This document shows positions 13,378-20,013 of a DNA stretch of 32,531 nucleotides, piece by piece. The notes under the pieces were generated by a model. It saw only the letters and a list, made by a program, of their open reading frames with translations. It was not told the DNA's origin and did not search any database. The translations under genes and the position numbers were made by a program. Origin of the DNA: a virus; IMG/VR virus record IMGVR_UViG_3300042400_001904, positions 1-32,531 of that record; one strand, given 5' to 3'. How positions within the stretch are numbered: position 1 is the first letter of the stretch; each line of letters starts with the position of its first letter.

Positions 13378-14945
13378 GCGAAGCAGCTCTCGCCCCACCT
13401 GCTCGCACTGGCCTCGTCCCGCCGCGAACGGCAGCGATCGAGCGCGGCCCTGCGCCGCCGGCGAATGTCGAAGCACGCGAGGCATCCGCGATCGAGGAGC
13501 GCAGGACGGCGCCCGCCCCGCGCCATGACCTCGAGGCCGAGCGCGCGGTTCTCGGCGCGGTGCTACTCGACAACGCTGCGCTCAGCATTGCGCAGATGCA
13601 CGTTCGCGCGGCGGACTTCTATCACCCGGCGCACGCGGTGGTGTTCGAGTCGATGGTCGCGATCGCAGCGCGCAGCGAGCCCGTCGACGTGCTCACGCTG
13701 CGCCAGGAGCTCACCGCGCGGCGCCGCATCAACGCGGTCGGCGGGCTGCAGTTCCTCGGCGAACTGCCGGAAGCGACACCCACGATCGCGAACGTCGAGC
13801 AGTACGCAAGCATCGTCGCCGAGCTCGCCGCGGTCCGCCGTCTCGGGACGCTGGGCCAGCAGATCGCCGCGTGGTCGCTCGATCCGTCGATGGCCGCCGA
13901 AGCGATCTACTCGAAGACGTCGGAGGCGCTCTCGAAGATCGTCCGCACGCGCGCGGCGACGAACAGCGCGTCCATGAGCGACGAGATCGAAGCGATCTAC
14001 CGCGACATCGAGCGCGAGCAGGATCCCACGCCGCCACGCGCGACCAGCGTTCGCGACCTGGACGAGCTGCTCGATGGCGGCCTTCGGCCCGACCAGCTCG
14101 TGATCCTCGCGGCGCGCCCAGCGATGGGCAAGAGCTCGCTCGCGCAGCAGATCGCCGTGAAGAGCGCTCGGCGCAGCGGAAAGCCGGTGCTGTTCTTCTC
14201 GCTCGAGATGCGCCGACGCGAACTGGTGCTGCGCGTGCTGAGCGCGGAGGCCGACGTCGACGTCGAGAAGCTTCGCGATCCGAAGCGCATGGACGAAGAC
14301 GAGTTCAAGCGCATGAGCGACGCGGGCGCGCGGCTGTACGAGCTGCCGATCGTCTACAACGACACGAAGGAACTCTCGCTCACAGACGTCCGTTCGATCG
14401 TGCTGCAGCACATCGCGAGGCACGGAGAGCTCGAGCTCATCGTGATCGACTACCTGCAGCTCATGCAGATCCAGTGCGGTCGCGACGACAACCGAGCGCG
14501 CGCGATCGGTGACGTGACGCGCGGGCTGAAGGTGCTCGCCGGCGTCGCGTGTTGCCCGATCATCGTGCTCTCGCAGCTCAACCGCGACCTCGAGAAGCGC
14601 AATGACAAGCGTCCGCTTCTCGCCGATCTCCGCGAGTCCGGTTCGATCGAGCAAGACGCCGACCTGGTGATGTTCATCTACCGCGACGAGGTCTACGACA
14701 AGCAGACCGCGGACAAAGGCATCGCCGAGATCATCCTTGCGAAGCACCGCGGCGGACCAACGGGCACCGTGCGCACGCGGTTTCGAGGGGAGCGCACGAC
14801 GTTCCTCGACCTGGACGAGAGCGAGGAGGCCCAGCTCGCCGAGCTCGAATCGACAACGCACCCGCGCACCGCGCGAACGCGCGGCCGCGCGCGCCGCCGC
14901 AACACCGCCACACCGCTCGAGGAGGAAAGCCACGATGACGTCTGA
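13374..14945 (+). CDS. dnaB: replicative DNA helicase DnaB
   Basis: A 523-residue hexameric helicase. A 49-residue Pro/Ala/Arg-rich N-terminal extension precedes the DnaB N-terminal domain (RHDLEAERAVLGAVLLDN onward). The ATPase core has Walker A ARPAMGKSS at about 246-254, FFSLEM, Walker B LIVIDYLQLM at about 355-364, and LSQLNRDLEKR, RESGSIEQDAD and AKHRGGPTGT, all standard RecA-fold DnaB motifs. It unwinds DNA at the phage replication fork and would be loaded by the upstream initiator-like protein. Its ATG overlaps the upstream stop (ATGA). All catalytic motifs look intact. Confidence 0.95.
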   Translation: MSEAALAPPARTGLVPPRTAAIERGPAPPANVEAREASAIEERRTAPAPRHDLEAERAVLGAVLLDNAALSIAQMHVRAADFYHPAHAVVFESMVAIAARSEPVDVLTLRQELTARRRINAVGGLQFLGELPEATPTIANVEQYASIVAELAAVRRLGTLGQQIAAWSLDPSMAAEAIYSKTSEALSKIVRTRAATNSASMSDEIEAIYRDIEREQDPTPPRATSVRDLDELLDGGLRPDQLVILAARPAMGKSSLAQQIAVKSARRSGKPVLFFSLEMRRRELVLRVLSAEADVDVEKLRDPKRMDEDEFKRMSDAGARLYELPIVYNDTKELSLTDVRSIVLQHIARHGELELIVIDYLQLMQIQCGRDDNRARAIGDVTRGLKVLAGVACCPIIVLSQLNRDLEKRNDKRPLLADLRESGSIEQDADLVMFIYRDEVYDKQTADKGIAEIILAKHRGGPTGTVRTRFRGERTTFLDLDESEEAQLAELESTTHPRTARTRGRARRRNTATPLEEESHDDV

Positions 14946-15579
14946 AGGACTGCAGCTTCTGAACCCCACGAAGTCCAAGCGCGTCGAAGCGGGCGCGCGC
15001 GCGAAGCAGCGCGGCGATCGCGCCGAGGACGCCGTCGAGCGTCTGCACGAGAACGACTTCTTTCGCGTGTCGAATCCCGGCGTGAAGCTTACCCGGCGAC
15101 ACGCGAAGACCATCCTCGTCGAGGGAAAGCTGCGCCAGATCGCTCCACAGGGGCCGGACTTTGGCGGCGGTGGACCTGCGAAGCTCTTTCGCTACGCGCA
15201 CGACGGCATAGGCGCCTGGGTCGAGTTGGAGGTGAAGTTCGTCGACTCGCTGAGCAACCCGCGGCTCGACTTCAGCCGGTTCACCCCCGCGGAGTTCGAG
15301 ATCTTGAGCGCGTGCCGCAAGGCCGGCGGAATCGCGATCGTGCTGGTGCTCTACGGTCCGAGCGTCGCCACCGCGCGCTGGTGCGCAATACCGTGGGGCG
15401 CGCTCGAGCAGTTCGTCGCCGATCAACGCGCGAAGCAACTCGAGGTCGAGCAAGAGGTTCCGAAAGAGCGTCGCCGGTTCGCGGGTGCACCAGCGTCGAT
15501 CAACGGCGAAGCGATCCTGCGCTACGCGGTGAAGAGCTTCGACTACCTCCGCTCTCCGCAGGTGGGGCCCGGACGATGA
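14935..15579 (+). CDS. RecU-like Holliday junction resolvase / PD-(D/E)XK nuclease
   Basis: A 214-residue protein with GAGGAGG before the ATG, overlapping the end of dnaB by eleven bases. PDFGGGG near residue 75 and WVELEVKFVD near 95-104 provide the acidic and E-x-K residues of a PD-(D/E)XK site, followed by RLDFSRFTPAEFEILSACRK, which resembles the RecU/archaeal Hjc-like arrangement in which Phe and Gln/Glu-rich helices follow the catalytic lysine. A resolvase would process branched DNA from replication and recombination before packaging. RecU is the best guess; a general PD-(D/E)XK nuclease is the safer statement. Confidence 0.65.
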   Translation: MTSEGLQLLNPTKSKRVEAGARAKQRGDRAEDAVERLHENDFFRVSNPGVKLTRRHAKTILVEGKLRQIAPQGPDFGGGGPAKLFRYAHDGIGAWVELEVKFVDSLSNPRLDFSRFTPAEFEILSACRKAGGIAIVLVLYGPSVATARWCAIPWGALEQFVADQRAKQLEVEQEVPKERRRFAGAPASINGEAILRYAVKSFDYLRSPQVGPGR

Positions 15580-16409
15580 CGACCAACGGACTCGCCAGGG
15601 ACATCCTCGACACCCTCGCGCAGCTCGACGAGCTCGAAGCGGTGCTGAGCGACGAGATGCACGAGGCGCCCGTCGTGCGCGTCGAGCACATCGCCAGCGA
15701 GATCCGCGCGCTCGCGCGATCGGGGCACGTCACCGCGTGCACCGGTCTGCCGATCACGCAGCGAGTCCAGTCGAGCGGCCGCGCTGAGCCTGCGCTCGCC
15801 GGCGCTGGTGACGCGGGCCTGCGCGCGCTGGCGAAGCTCGGACGCCTCTACGCGCACGGTGGCGAGGCACGCATCGCTGCGATCGCGCTGTGGTGGACGT
15901 ACTCGCCCGAGAAGCCGCTCGAGGGCGATGGTCATCACCTGGCGCTCGCACTCACGCTGTTGCTCGACGCACAGCAGCGCATGGTCGCCGCGCTCTCTTG
16001 GCAGCACTGGGGCAAGGGGCCTTCAGCCCGCGTGCTGCTCGATCGCGGCGAAGCCCTGCTCGAGCGGGCGCGAGTGTTCTACGCCGCATGCCCGTCGGAC
16101 TCGGGCTCGAGCGGCGTGTTCGGCGAGCTGCTCGCGGCCGTCGACGCCGCGCGCCCCATCGCAGTCGACCTTCGCGCGAGCGCCTATGTCGAGCGCGAGC
16201 GCCGCGCGTTCGTGATCGAGCCGATGCGCGTGGCGCCCACGGACTGCGCGGCGCCGCGGACGCACATCGCGTGCGACAGCGATCGCTCGGGTCGCGTCAC
16301 CCGCTGCGACCGCATGCGCTTCGCGCCGACGTGCACCGAGCTTCGAGTGCGCGTCGCCAGCTGCTGCGCCCCGCACGCGCGCGCTCTTCGCCGGCGCGGC
16401 GGTAGCTGA
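15576..16409 (+). CDS. hypothetical protein with Cys-rich C-terminus
   Basis: A 277-residue protein, last of the rightward replication run, with an ATGA overlap to the resolvase. The first 200 residues are alpha-helical (ARDILDTLAQLDELEAVLSD, HHLALALTLLLDAQQRMVAA) with a WWTYSPEKP segment near 106. The last 60 residues contain CAAPRTHIAC, CDRMRFAPTC and CCAPH, suggesting one or two metal sites. No known family is recognised. Base composition is like its neighbours. Confidence 0.6.
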   Translation: MTTNGLARDILDTLAQLDELEAVLSDEMHEAPVVRVEHIASEIRALARSGHVTACTGLPITQRVQSSGRAEPALAGAGDAGLRALAKLGRLYAHGGEARIAAIALWWTYSPEKPLEGDGHHLALALTLLLDAQQRMVAALSWQHWGKGPSARVLLDRGEALLERARVFYAACPSDSGSSGVFGELLAAVDAARPIAVDLRASAYVERERRAFVIEPMRVAPTDCAAPRTHIACDSDRSGRVTRCDRMRFAPTCTELRVRVASCCAPHARALRRRGGS

Positions 16410-16440
16410 TCGAGAATCGACGGCAGCGATGCACGCGCGC

Positions 16441-16469
16441 TTGACCGAAAGTAAAGAGCTCACAAGAAT
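16441..16469 (+). promoter_or_regulatory. candidate promoter for excisionase-like gene
   Basis: TTGACC (16441-16446), a 17-base spacer, then AAGAAT (16464-16469), followed by a strong ribosome site (GGGAGGGG) and the ATG at 16496. The -35 box matches consensus at five of six bases and the -10 box at four. It lies in an 86-base gap after the replication operon. Confidence 0.5.
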
Positions 16470-16495
16470 CGAAGTCCACTTGGGAGGGGCGAACT

Positions 16496-16732
16496 ATGCT
16501 CGAGCGTCAACGACACGCCCGCCAGCGCCGACCTGAGCCGCAAGCGCGCGGCTGGTACTCGACTCGGGAGTACTCGCGCATCGCACGCCGCGCCTGGTCG
16601 ACGGTGAAGCGATGGTGCGCGCAGGGCCGCGTGCCGCATCCCAGCGGTGTGGGCTTCATCCCTGTCGTCGGTGGCGACGGGCGGGACTACAAGATCCCGC
16701 TCGCTGCAGCGCCGCTCGACGGGCAACGCTGA
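16496..16732 (+). CDS. excisionase / MerR-type helix-turn-helix protein
   Basis: A 78-residue basic protein. GWYSTREYSRIARRAWSTVK followed by RWCAQGRVPHPS is the pattern of small winged-helix excisionases: an aromatic residue before a helix, a turn, a recognition helix with VKRWC, and a short wing containing Gly and Pro. FIPVVGGDGRDYKIPLAA completes the wing. Excisionases bend attachment-site DNA and steer integrase toward excision, but the same fold also appears in ordinary repressors, and no integrase gene is in the window. It has its own candidate promoter and a candidate terminator 27 bases downstream. Confidence 0.6.
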   Translation: MLERQRHARQRRPEPQARGWYSTREYSRIARRAWSTVKRWCAQGRVPHPSGVGFIPVVGGDGRDYKIPLAAAPLDGQR

Positions 16733-16758
16733 GCCGAACTCCTCGAAGCGGCTGCGTC

Positions 16759-16779
16759 GAACATGCCGGAGCATGTTTG
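16759..16779 (+). terminator. candidate intrinsic terminator
   Basis: AACATGC, tetraloop CGGA, GCATGTT (16760-16777) is a perfect seven-base-pair stem followed by a short T run. It lies 27 bases after the excisionase-like stop. The T tract is short, so it may be a weak or attenuating terminator. Confidence 0.4.
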
Positions 16780-16839
16780 CCTGCAGCGCTTCAGCGTAGG
16801 CCGCGCGAAGAGCGCAGCCGGTATCCGAAGGAGGCCACC

Positions 16840-16896
16840 ATGCGCCGCGCTGGCGAATCACAGGAAAACCAGCGGCGCACGCGCAAGCGTGCGTAA
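16840..16896 (+). CDS. possible 18-residue basic peptide
   Basis: A very short frame encoding MRRAGESQENQRRTRKRA, preceded by a perfect AAGGAGG ribosome site five bases before the ATG. Its 3' end lies in a seven-base-pair stem with a GCAA tetraloop (16876-16893), followed directly by the TAA. A small basic peptide, a leader peptide or chance are all possible. The stretch from 16733 to 17110 otherwise shows only the hairpin at 16760-16777 and the first copy of a 29-base repeat. Confidence 0.3.
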   Translation: MRRAGESQENQRRTRKRA

Positions 16897-16932
16897 GGCA
16901 ACACCAACGACAAGCCGTGATCACTGCATGCG

Positions 16933-16961
16933 CGCTGTCGAGCTCCGAGCTCGGCACGTCG
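16933..16961. repeat. 29-base direct repeat, copy 1
   Basis: An exact 29-base match to 17759-17787 in the same orientation. In the second copy these bases, on the minus strand, hold the GTG start and first residues of a small leftward gene (MPSSELDS). Here the same start is present but the frame diverges at once and no ribosome site precedes it, so this copy looks like a fragment left by duplication or recombination. Confidence 0.6.
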
Positions 16962-17110
16962 CGCGCTGCGCTCAACCCCTCCGTCTGAGCGCAGCGCACG
17001 GCGTTTCGGCGCCACCAGCTGCCAACACCCCGACGCGGACCCCCGCGCCGCTGGGGGCATCACCGAGATCGTGGACGAGACCGACGCACCGCGGAAACGC
17101 GGCGCCCGGC

Positions 17111-17275
17111 ATGTCGGCCCCTCAATCGATCTCGGATGGGATGCGACAGCGGCACTTCTCAACCGTCCTTGCCCAGCGCGCGCTCGTCGCGCGCGTCGAG
17201 CCCTCACCCAATCAGCAGGCTGCACCCGGAGTGCGCGCTGGACACGGACGGCTGATCCACCTGGAGGATCGATGA
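17111..17275 (+). CDS. small hypothetical protein
   Basis: A 54-residue frame starting MSAPQSISDGMRQRHFSTVL and ending AGHGRLIHLEDR. Its stop overlaps the next ATG by four bases (ATGA), the junction used throughout this genome, which is the main reason to call it. A second in-frame ATG lies 30 bases downstream. Neither start has a convincing ribosome site. No family recognised. Confidence 0.4.
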   Translation: MSAPQSISDGMRQRHFSTVLAQRALVARVEPSPNQQAAPGVRAGHGRLIHLEDR

Positions 17276-17469
17276 TCTCGATGTCGTTTCTGTTCTTCAC
17301 GTTCCTCGCCCTGCTCGCGTTGAGCGCCCCGCTGCTGCTCGCCAGGCGAACAGCTCTCCGCGAGCACGAGCAGCTCGAGGCGCGGCGGCGCGATCGTCAG
17401 ACGGCTGGCCTGCCCCGCTCGCGCAGCTGGGTGCCGCGCAACTGGTACAAGGGGCTCGTCAGCGCGTGA
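17272..17469 (+). CDS. single-pass membrane protein
   Basis: A 65-residue protein with GGAGG before the ATG. Residues 4-22 (MSFLFFTFLALLALSAPLLL) form one hydrophobic segment, followed by a charged helix (RRTALREHEQLEARRRDRQ) and an aromatic end (WVPRNWYKG). It looks like an N-in or signal-anchor membrane peptide. It overlaps the downstream Acb2/Tad1-like gene by four bases, so the two are probably co-translated. An upstream in-frame GTG at 17071 would give 132 residues, but that extension has no coding character. Confidence 0.6.
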   Translation: MISMSFLFFTFLALLALSAPLLLARRTALREHEQLEARRRDRQTAGLPRSRSWVPRNWYKGLVSA

Positions 17470-17660
17470 CCGACGAGGGCGAACCGATCCTCAGGTACTT
17501 CGCGTTCGCGCACCTTCCCCTAAAGCTTGCGCATGTCTCGAAGCTCTTTCACGACGTCGCGCACGCCCTCGTGGCGACGGTGCCCGCCAGCGCGGAGCGC
17601 ACAGTCGCGCTGCGAAAGCTGCTCGAGGGGAAGGACGCGGCCGTTCGCGCAGCGATGTAA
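17466..17660 (+). CDS. Acb2/Tad1-like hairpin protein (candidate anti-CBASS/anti-Thoeris sponge)
   Basis: A 64-residue protein from the GTG at 17466. It shows the pattern of a widespread small phage protein: RYFAFAHLPLKLAHVSKLFH, an intervening AHALV helix, and ERTVALRKLLEGKDAAVRA at the C-terminus. From memory, proteins with the H-L-P, V-S-K-x-F and R-K-L-L-E-x-K-D-A-A-V-R signature are annotated as Acb2/Tad1 hairpin-domain proteins. Acb2 and Tad1 bind cyclic (oligo)nucleotide or gcADPR signals and so disarm CBASS and Thoeris defences. The size and predicted two-helix hairpin fit. Binding specificity cannot be read from the sequence. The family match is from recognition, not a search. Confidence 0.65.
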   Translation: MTDEGEPILRYFAFAHLPLKLAHVSKLFHDVAHALVATVPASAERTVALRKLLEGKDAAVRAAM

Positions 17661-17662
17661 CT

Positions 17663-17681
17663 GCTACGCGCTCTGTGCCGA
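17663..17681. repeat. imperfect direct repeat flanking accessory cassette (left copy)
   Basis: GCTACGCGCTCTGTGCCGA here and GCTACGCGCTCGGTGCCGA at 19737-19755 differ at one base of nineteen and have the same orientation. Each covers the stop and last codons of a leftward small gene. Together they bracket the RexAB-like cassette. Confidence 0.5.
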
Positions 17682-17783
17682 CGCGGCCGACGCAACGGCC
17701 AGCGATCCGGCCAGTTCCTCAAGCTCGGCGGGCTCGGCGTCCGCGAGCCTCTCCAGATCGCTGTCGAGCTCCGAGCTCGGCAC
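17664..17783 (-). CDS. small leftward protein, paralogue of 19738-19977
   Basis: A 39-residue acidic frame starting at the GTG at 17783, with GGAGG six bases upstream. It begins MPSSELDSDLERLADAEPAE and ends LAGSLAVASAASAQSA. The end resembles that of the leftward protein at 19738-19977 (AELE, LA-S-A-SL-V and a final AxSA), including at DNA level around the stop. The frame stays open upstream to 17906, so a longer product is possible. It may be a remnant of a duplicated gene. It runs convergent with the sponge-like gene, whose stop is three bases away. Confidence 0.4.
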   Translation of the reverse strand: MPSSELDSDLERLADAEPAELEELAGSLAVASAASAQSA

Positions 17784-17787
17784 GTCG
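17759..17787. repeat. 29-base direct repeat, copy 2
   Basis: Exact copy of 16933-16961. It contains the GTG start and first codons of the leftward small gene at 17664-17783, read on the minus strand. About 830 bases separate the copies, and the interval carries the sponge-like operon. Confidence 0.6.
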
Positions 17788-18116
17788 TGCCTCCGCACCT
17801 CGCTCGAGATCGTCGCTGGCTGGACGGAACGCGAGCACGGGAACGTGGTGGACGGCTCATCAAGCACGGGCGTCGGGGCAGCGTTTGACCAAGTTCTGGA
17901 AGGCACAGGAGCTCGCGCCAGTCGCGCTTCGTGACGTTGTCCGTTCGCGCGGTCGGCAAAGTGCCGTGGAAGAGAAGCGCGTCGAGGCGGTTGTCTCGTC
18001 GCGTCCGTCGAAGTCGCTCACCTTGATTCCAGAACGACAGCCAGACACCACAAACGCGTCGATCGAAGGCTTAAATTTCCAAGAGATTGTCGCGGACGTA
18101 CTCTGTCAAGGAAGAA

Positions 18117-18170
18117 TTGCAAGCCCCCGTCACTTTCGTATGATGTGCATGTCGATGGTTGATACCATCG
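18117..18170 (+). promoter_or_regulatory. promoter and inverted repeat upstream of RexA-like gene
   Basis: TTGCAA (18117-18122), a 16-base spacer and TATGAT (18139-18144, five of six to consensus) predict a start near 18151. At once downstream, CGATGGT-TGAT-ACCATCG (18153-18170) is a perfect seven-base-pair inverted repeat, either an operator or a 5' hairpin in the transcript. The ATG of the RexA-like gene is at 18195. The rest of the gap from 17784 shows no convincing gene. Composition becomes clearly richer in A and T from about 18050. Confidence 0.6.
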
Positions 18171-18194
18171 TGCGACTTTTGCAGAATCACAGCC

Positions 18195-19091
18195 ATGCGG
18201 TCACTGCGAGTCGAGTTCTTTCATCTTGACCTCCCCGATAAAGTCGATCCAGTCAAGCTGCTTGAGCGAAAGCGACGATCAGCACTCGATCAACGGCACC
18301 TTGAGATTTCAAGCGGAGCGTGGTGCCGCATCCAAACTGACGGAGGCATCTTCAAGATTACCGTGCTCGCGCGGCCGGAGATTAACCAGCTTCATTTTAT
18401 TGATCTGATGAAAGTTCGCGACAGCGACGACATTCCTCTGCGGGTTCCTCCGGACGACGAGGCAATACCGTTTGATCGAGATGAGGACGATGGAGCCGGG
18501 GACAACACCGGTTTCTGCTTTATTCCATCGCTCAAGCTCGTAGCTGCACAACGAAACTACCATGGCCCCACAGTCGCAACTTACGCCCGACTCGTGCAGC
18601 ACCTTGCGAGAGAGAGCGGTCATATAGACTGCCGGATTCACTACCGACCAGTTCTCAACATGGGACTTGAGGAGGCACTCTCTCGCCTCAGTATCCTGAG
18701 AAACGTCGAGATCGTTGTTGCACCTGACAAGGCGTCCGGCGCAGCAACATCTCTCGCCGGCGTTGCGCAGGATTCACTCAGCATTGTGCCCGATGCCAAG
18801 CGCGTAAGCATCAACATCAGTGCAGATGGAACTCTCACCAAGCGAACCGTTGCCTGGCTGAAACAGGCAATCTCCCTTCGGCGTCAGGAGGCACCAGATC
18901 AACATTCTGTTGAGAACATTATCGTCACGGGCACAGACAAGGACGGCATGCCGTTCCGCGAGTCGCTCGAACGCTTCACCGTGTTTCGGAGGTTCGATTT
19001 CGAGCAACCTTGGCCGCAGTCAAACGACTGGCCCAGGAGATTCGACTCCCTCAAGAGAGCTGTCGTTGACTTCATCTCGAATCGAACATGA
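18195..19091 (+). CDS. RexA-like protein (candidate phage-exclusion sensor)
   Basis: A 298-residue protein with no close family that I can name with certainty, but it resembles lambda RexA (279 residues) in length, order of elements and several short blocks: LEISSGAWCRIQTDGGIFKI early on, NTGFCFIPSLKLVAAQR then GPTVATYARLVQHL in the middle (RexA, from memory, has SFLFVEGDTIGFAR then GPTTSDLTDFL), and later RPVLNMGLEEALSRLSILRN with VEIVVA (RexA: EPLMRG, then a helix and TVKVEA). The C-terminal part has a strand-helix pattern and no enzyme motif. A membrane protein gene follows after seven bases, as rexB follows rexA. The ATG at 18195 is preferred over a TTG at 18159. The gene is less GC-rich than its neighbours and has its own promoter, typical of a transferred cargo gene. 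The similarity is by eye only. Confidence 0.5.
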   Translation: MRSLRVEFFHLDLPDKVDPVKLLERKRRSALDQRHLEISSGAWCRIQTDGGIFKITVLARPEINQLHFIDLMKVRDSDDIPLRVPPDDEAIPFDRDEDDGAGDNTGFCFIPSLKLVAAQRNYHGPTVATYARLVQHLARESGHIDCRIHYRPVLNMGLEEALSRLSILRNVEIVVAPDKASGAATSLAGVAQDSLSIVPDAKRVSINISADGTLTKRTVAWLKQAISLRRQEAPDQHSVENIIVTGTDKDGMPFRESLERFTVFRRFDFEQPWPQSNDWPRRFDSLKRAVVDFISNRT

Positions 19092-19098
19092 CACCAAC

Positions 19099-19695
19099 AT
19101 GAGCTTGGAAGACGACACTTCATCAGAGCGCACGTGGACTACCTGGTCGGTACTCATCGGTATTTTCACAACAGTTCTGACAGCCGGGCTCTCGAACATC
19201 TCCTCTGTGCAGACCAAAGCCGCGTCCCTTCCAAGCTCGATTAAAGAGTTCTTTGGTGCAATCGCAGGTCTTGCTGGCGTGATTGCTGGCTTCATTATCA
19301 CCGCAAAAGCTGTCCTCTTGAGCATCCCAAGCGTCGGTCGAGCAGGCAGGACGGCTCGTCTCGGCAAGCTGAAAGACGTAGTTGCGATGATGCGGGTGAC
19401 AGCGCTCTCGGCGGTGGTCGTTGGATTGGCATCGTGCATGCTCATTCTTTTTAGCGGCTCGCCATCAAATTTGCCGTTCCTGCTCATGCTGTCTATTTGG
19501 CTCGGCGCGTTCACCACCACGACAATCACATTCCTACTATTCATGCACGGCTTCGGACATCTCGCGACCAACATGATGGAAGATCGCCGAACAGACGCGA
19601 CCAGCAAGCATGCTGACGATCGCAGCCAAATGCTCGGCTCCATCACCGAGATCTCGCAACCAAGCGACGACAGCCCTCGCGACGACGCCAACTGA
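19099..19695 (+). CDS. four-pass membrane protein (candidate RexB-like effector)
   Basis: A 198-residue inner-membrane protein with four predicted transmembrane segments at about residues 16-34 (WSVLIGIFTTVLTAGLSNI), 51-75, 94-118 and 125-149. A basic loop between the second and third (VGRAGRTARLGKLK) should face the cytoplasm, and the last 45 residues are polar and acidic. Lambda RexB also has four membrane spans (144 residues) and is thought to form an ion channel that depolarises the cell when RexA senses phage replication. Spacing of seven bases to the RexA-like gene supports a two-gene unit. No sequence identity to RexB is claimed; topology and context are the evidence. It could alternatively belong to another membrane-effector defence type. 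Confidence 0.55.
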   Translation: MSLEDDTSSERTWTTWSVLIGIFTTVLTAGLSNISSVQTKAASLPSSIKEFFGAIAGLAGVIAGFIITAKAVLLSIPSVGRAGRTARLGKLKDVVAMMRVTALSAVVVGLASCMLILFSGSPSNLPFLLMLSIWLGAFTTTTITFLLFMHGFGHLATNMMEDRRTDATSKHADDRSQMLGSITEISQPSDDSPRDDAN

Positions 19696-19736
19696 GCGCG
19701 TCGACGACAAAGCACACTGCTCTGCGAGCCTCAGTC

Positions 19737-19755
19737 GCTACGCGCTCGGTGCCGA
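19737..19755. repeat. imperfect direct repeat flanking accessory cassette (right copy)
   Basis: Eighteen of nineteen bases match 17663-17681 in the same orientation. It covers the stop and last codons of the leftward gene at 19738-19977. Confidence 0.5.
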
Positions 19756-19977
19756 GGCCAACGACGACACCGCGAGCGATGCTGCGATTGATGACGCCAG
19801 TACTTCGAGTTCGGCGCGCTCTTCGCCGGTGAGCCCCTCGAGCGCGCGGTCGAAGCCCTGCGCGCGGACGGCGCGGTCAGCGTCGCTCAGCTGCCCACGC
19901 TCGGCCTCGAGCTGCGCCACGAGCGCGACGAGGTAGCGGGCGAGCGTGCGAGCAACCTTTGGCGACTGCGGAGCCAT
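19738..19977 (-). CDS. small hypothetical protein, leftward
   Basis: A 79-residue helical protein from the ATG at 19977 (MAPQSPKVARTLARYLVALV); a GTG at 20007 would add ten residues and place the start six bases after the upstream gene's stop. A run rich in Ala, Glu and Leu (FDRALEGLTGEERAELEVLA) leads to a Ser/Ala-rich end resembling that of the leftward frame at 17664-17783. It is convergent with the RexB-like gene. It lies downstream of the ribbon-helix-helix gene, probably in one transcript. Function unknown. Confidence 0.55.
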   Translation of the reverse strand: MAPQSPKVARTLARYLVALVAQLEAERGQLSDADRAVRAQGFDRALEGLTGEERAELEVLASSIAASLAVSSLASAPSA

Positions 19978-20013
19978 CGCACGAACGTACGTCGTTTGTG
20001 AGTACACACCAAG

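Noticed and set aside
13563-15113. Leftward frame of about 516 residues opposite dnaB
   Set aside because: Shadow of DnaB; no motif and an implausible composition.
16791-17300. Leftward frame of about 169 residues in the accessory zone
   Set aside because: Composition is low-quality, there is no ribosome site, and it conflicts with better-supported small rightward genes with ATGA junctions.
17675-18229. Rightward frame of about 184 residues before the RexA-like gene
   Set aside because: Crosses a change in base composition and the candidate promoter; no conserved-looking segment, and it overlaps the leftward small gene.
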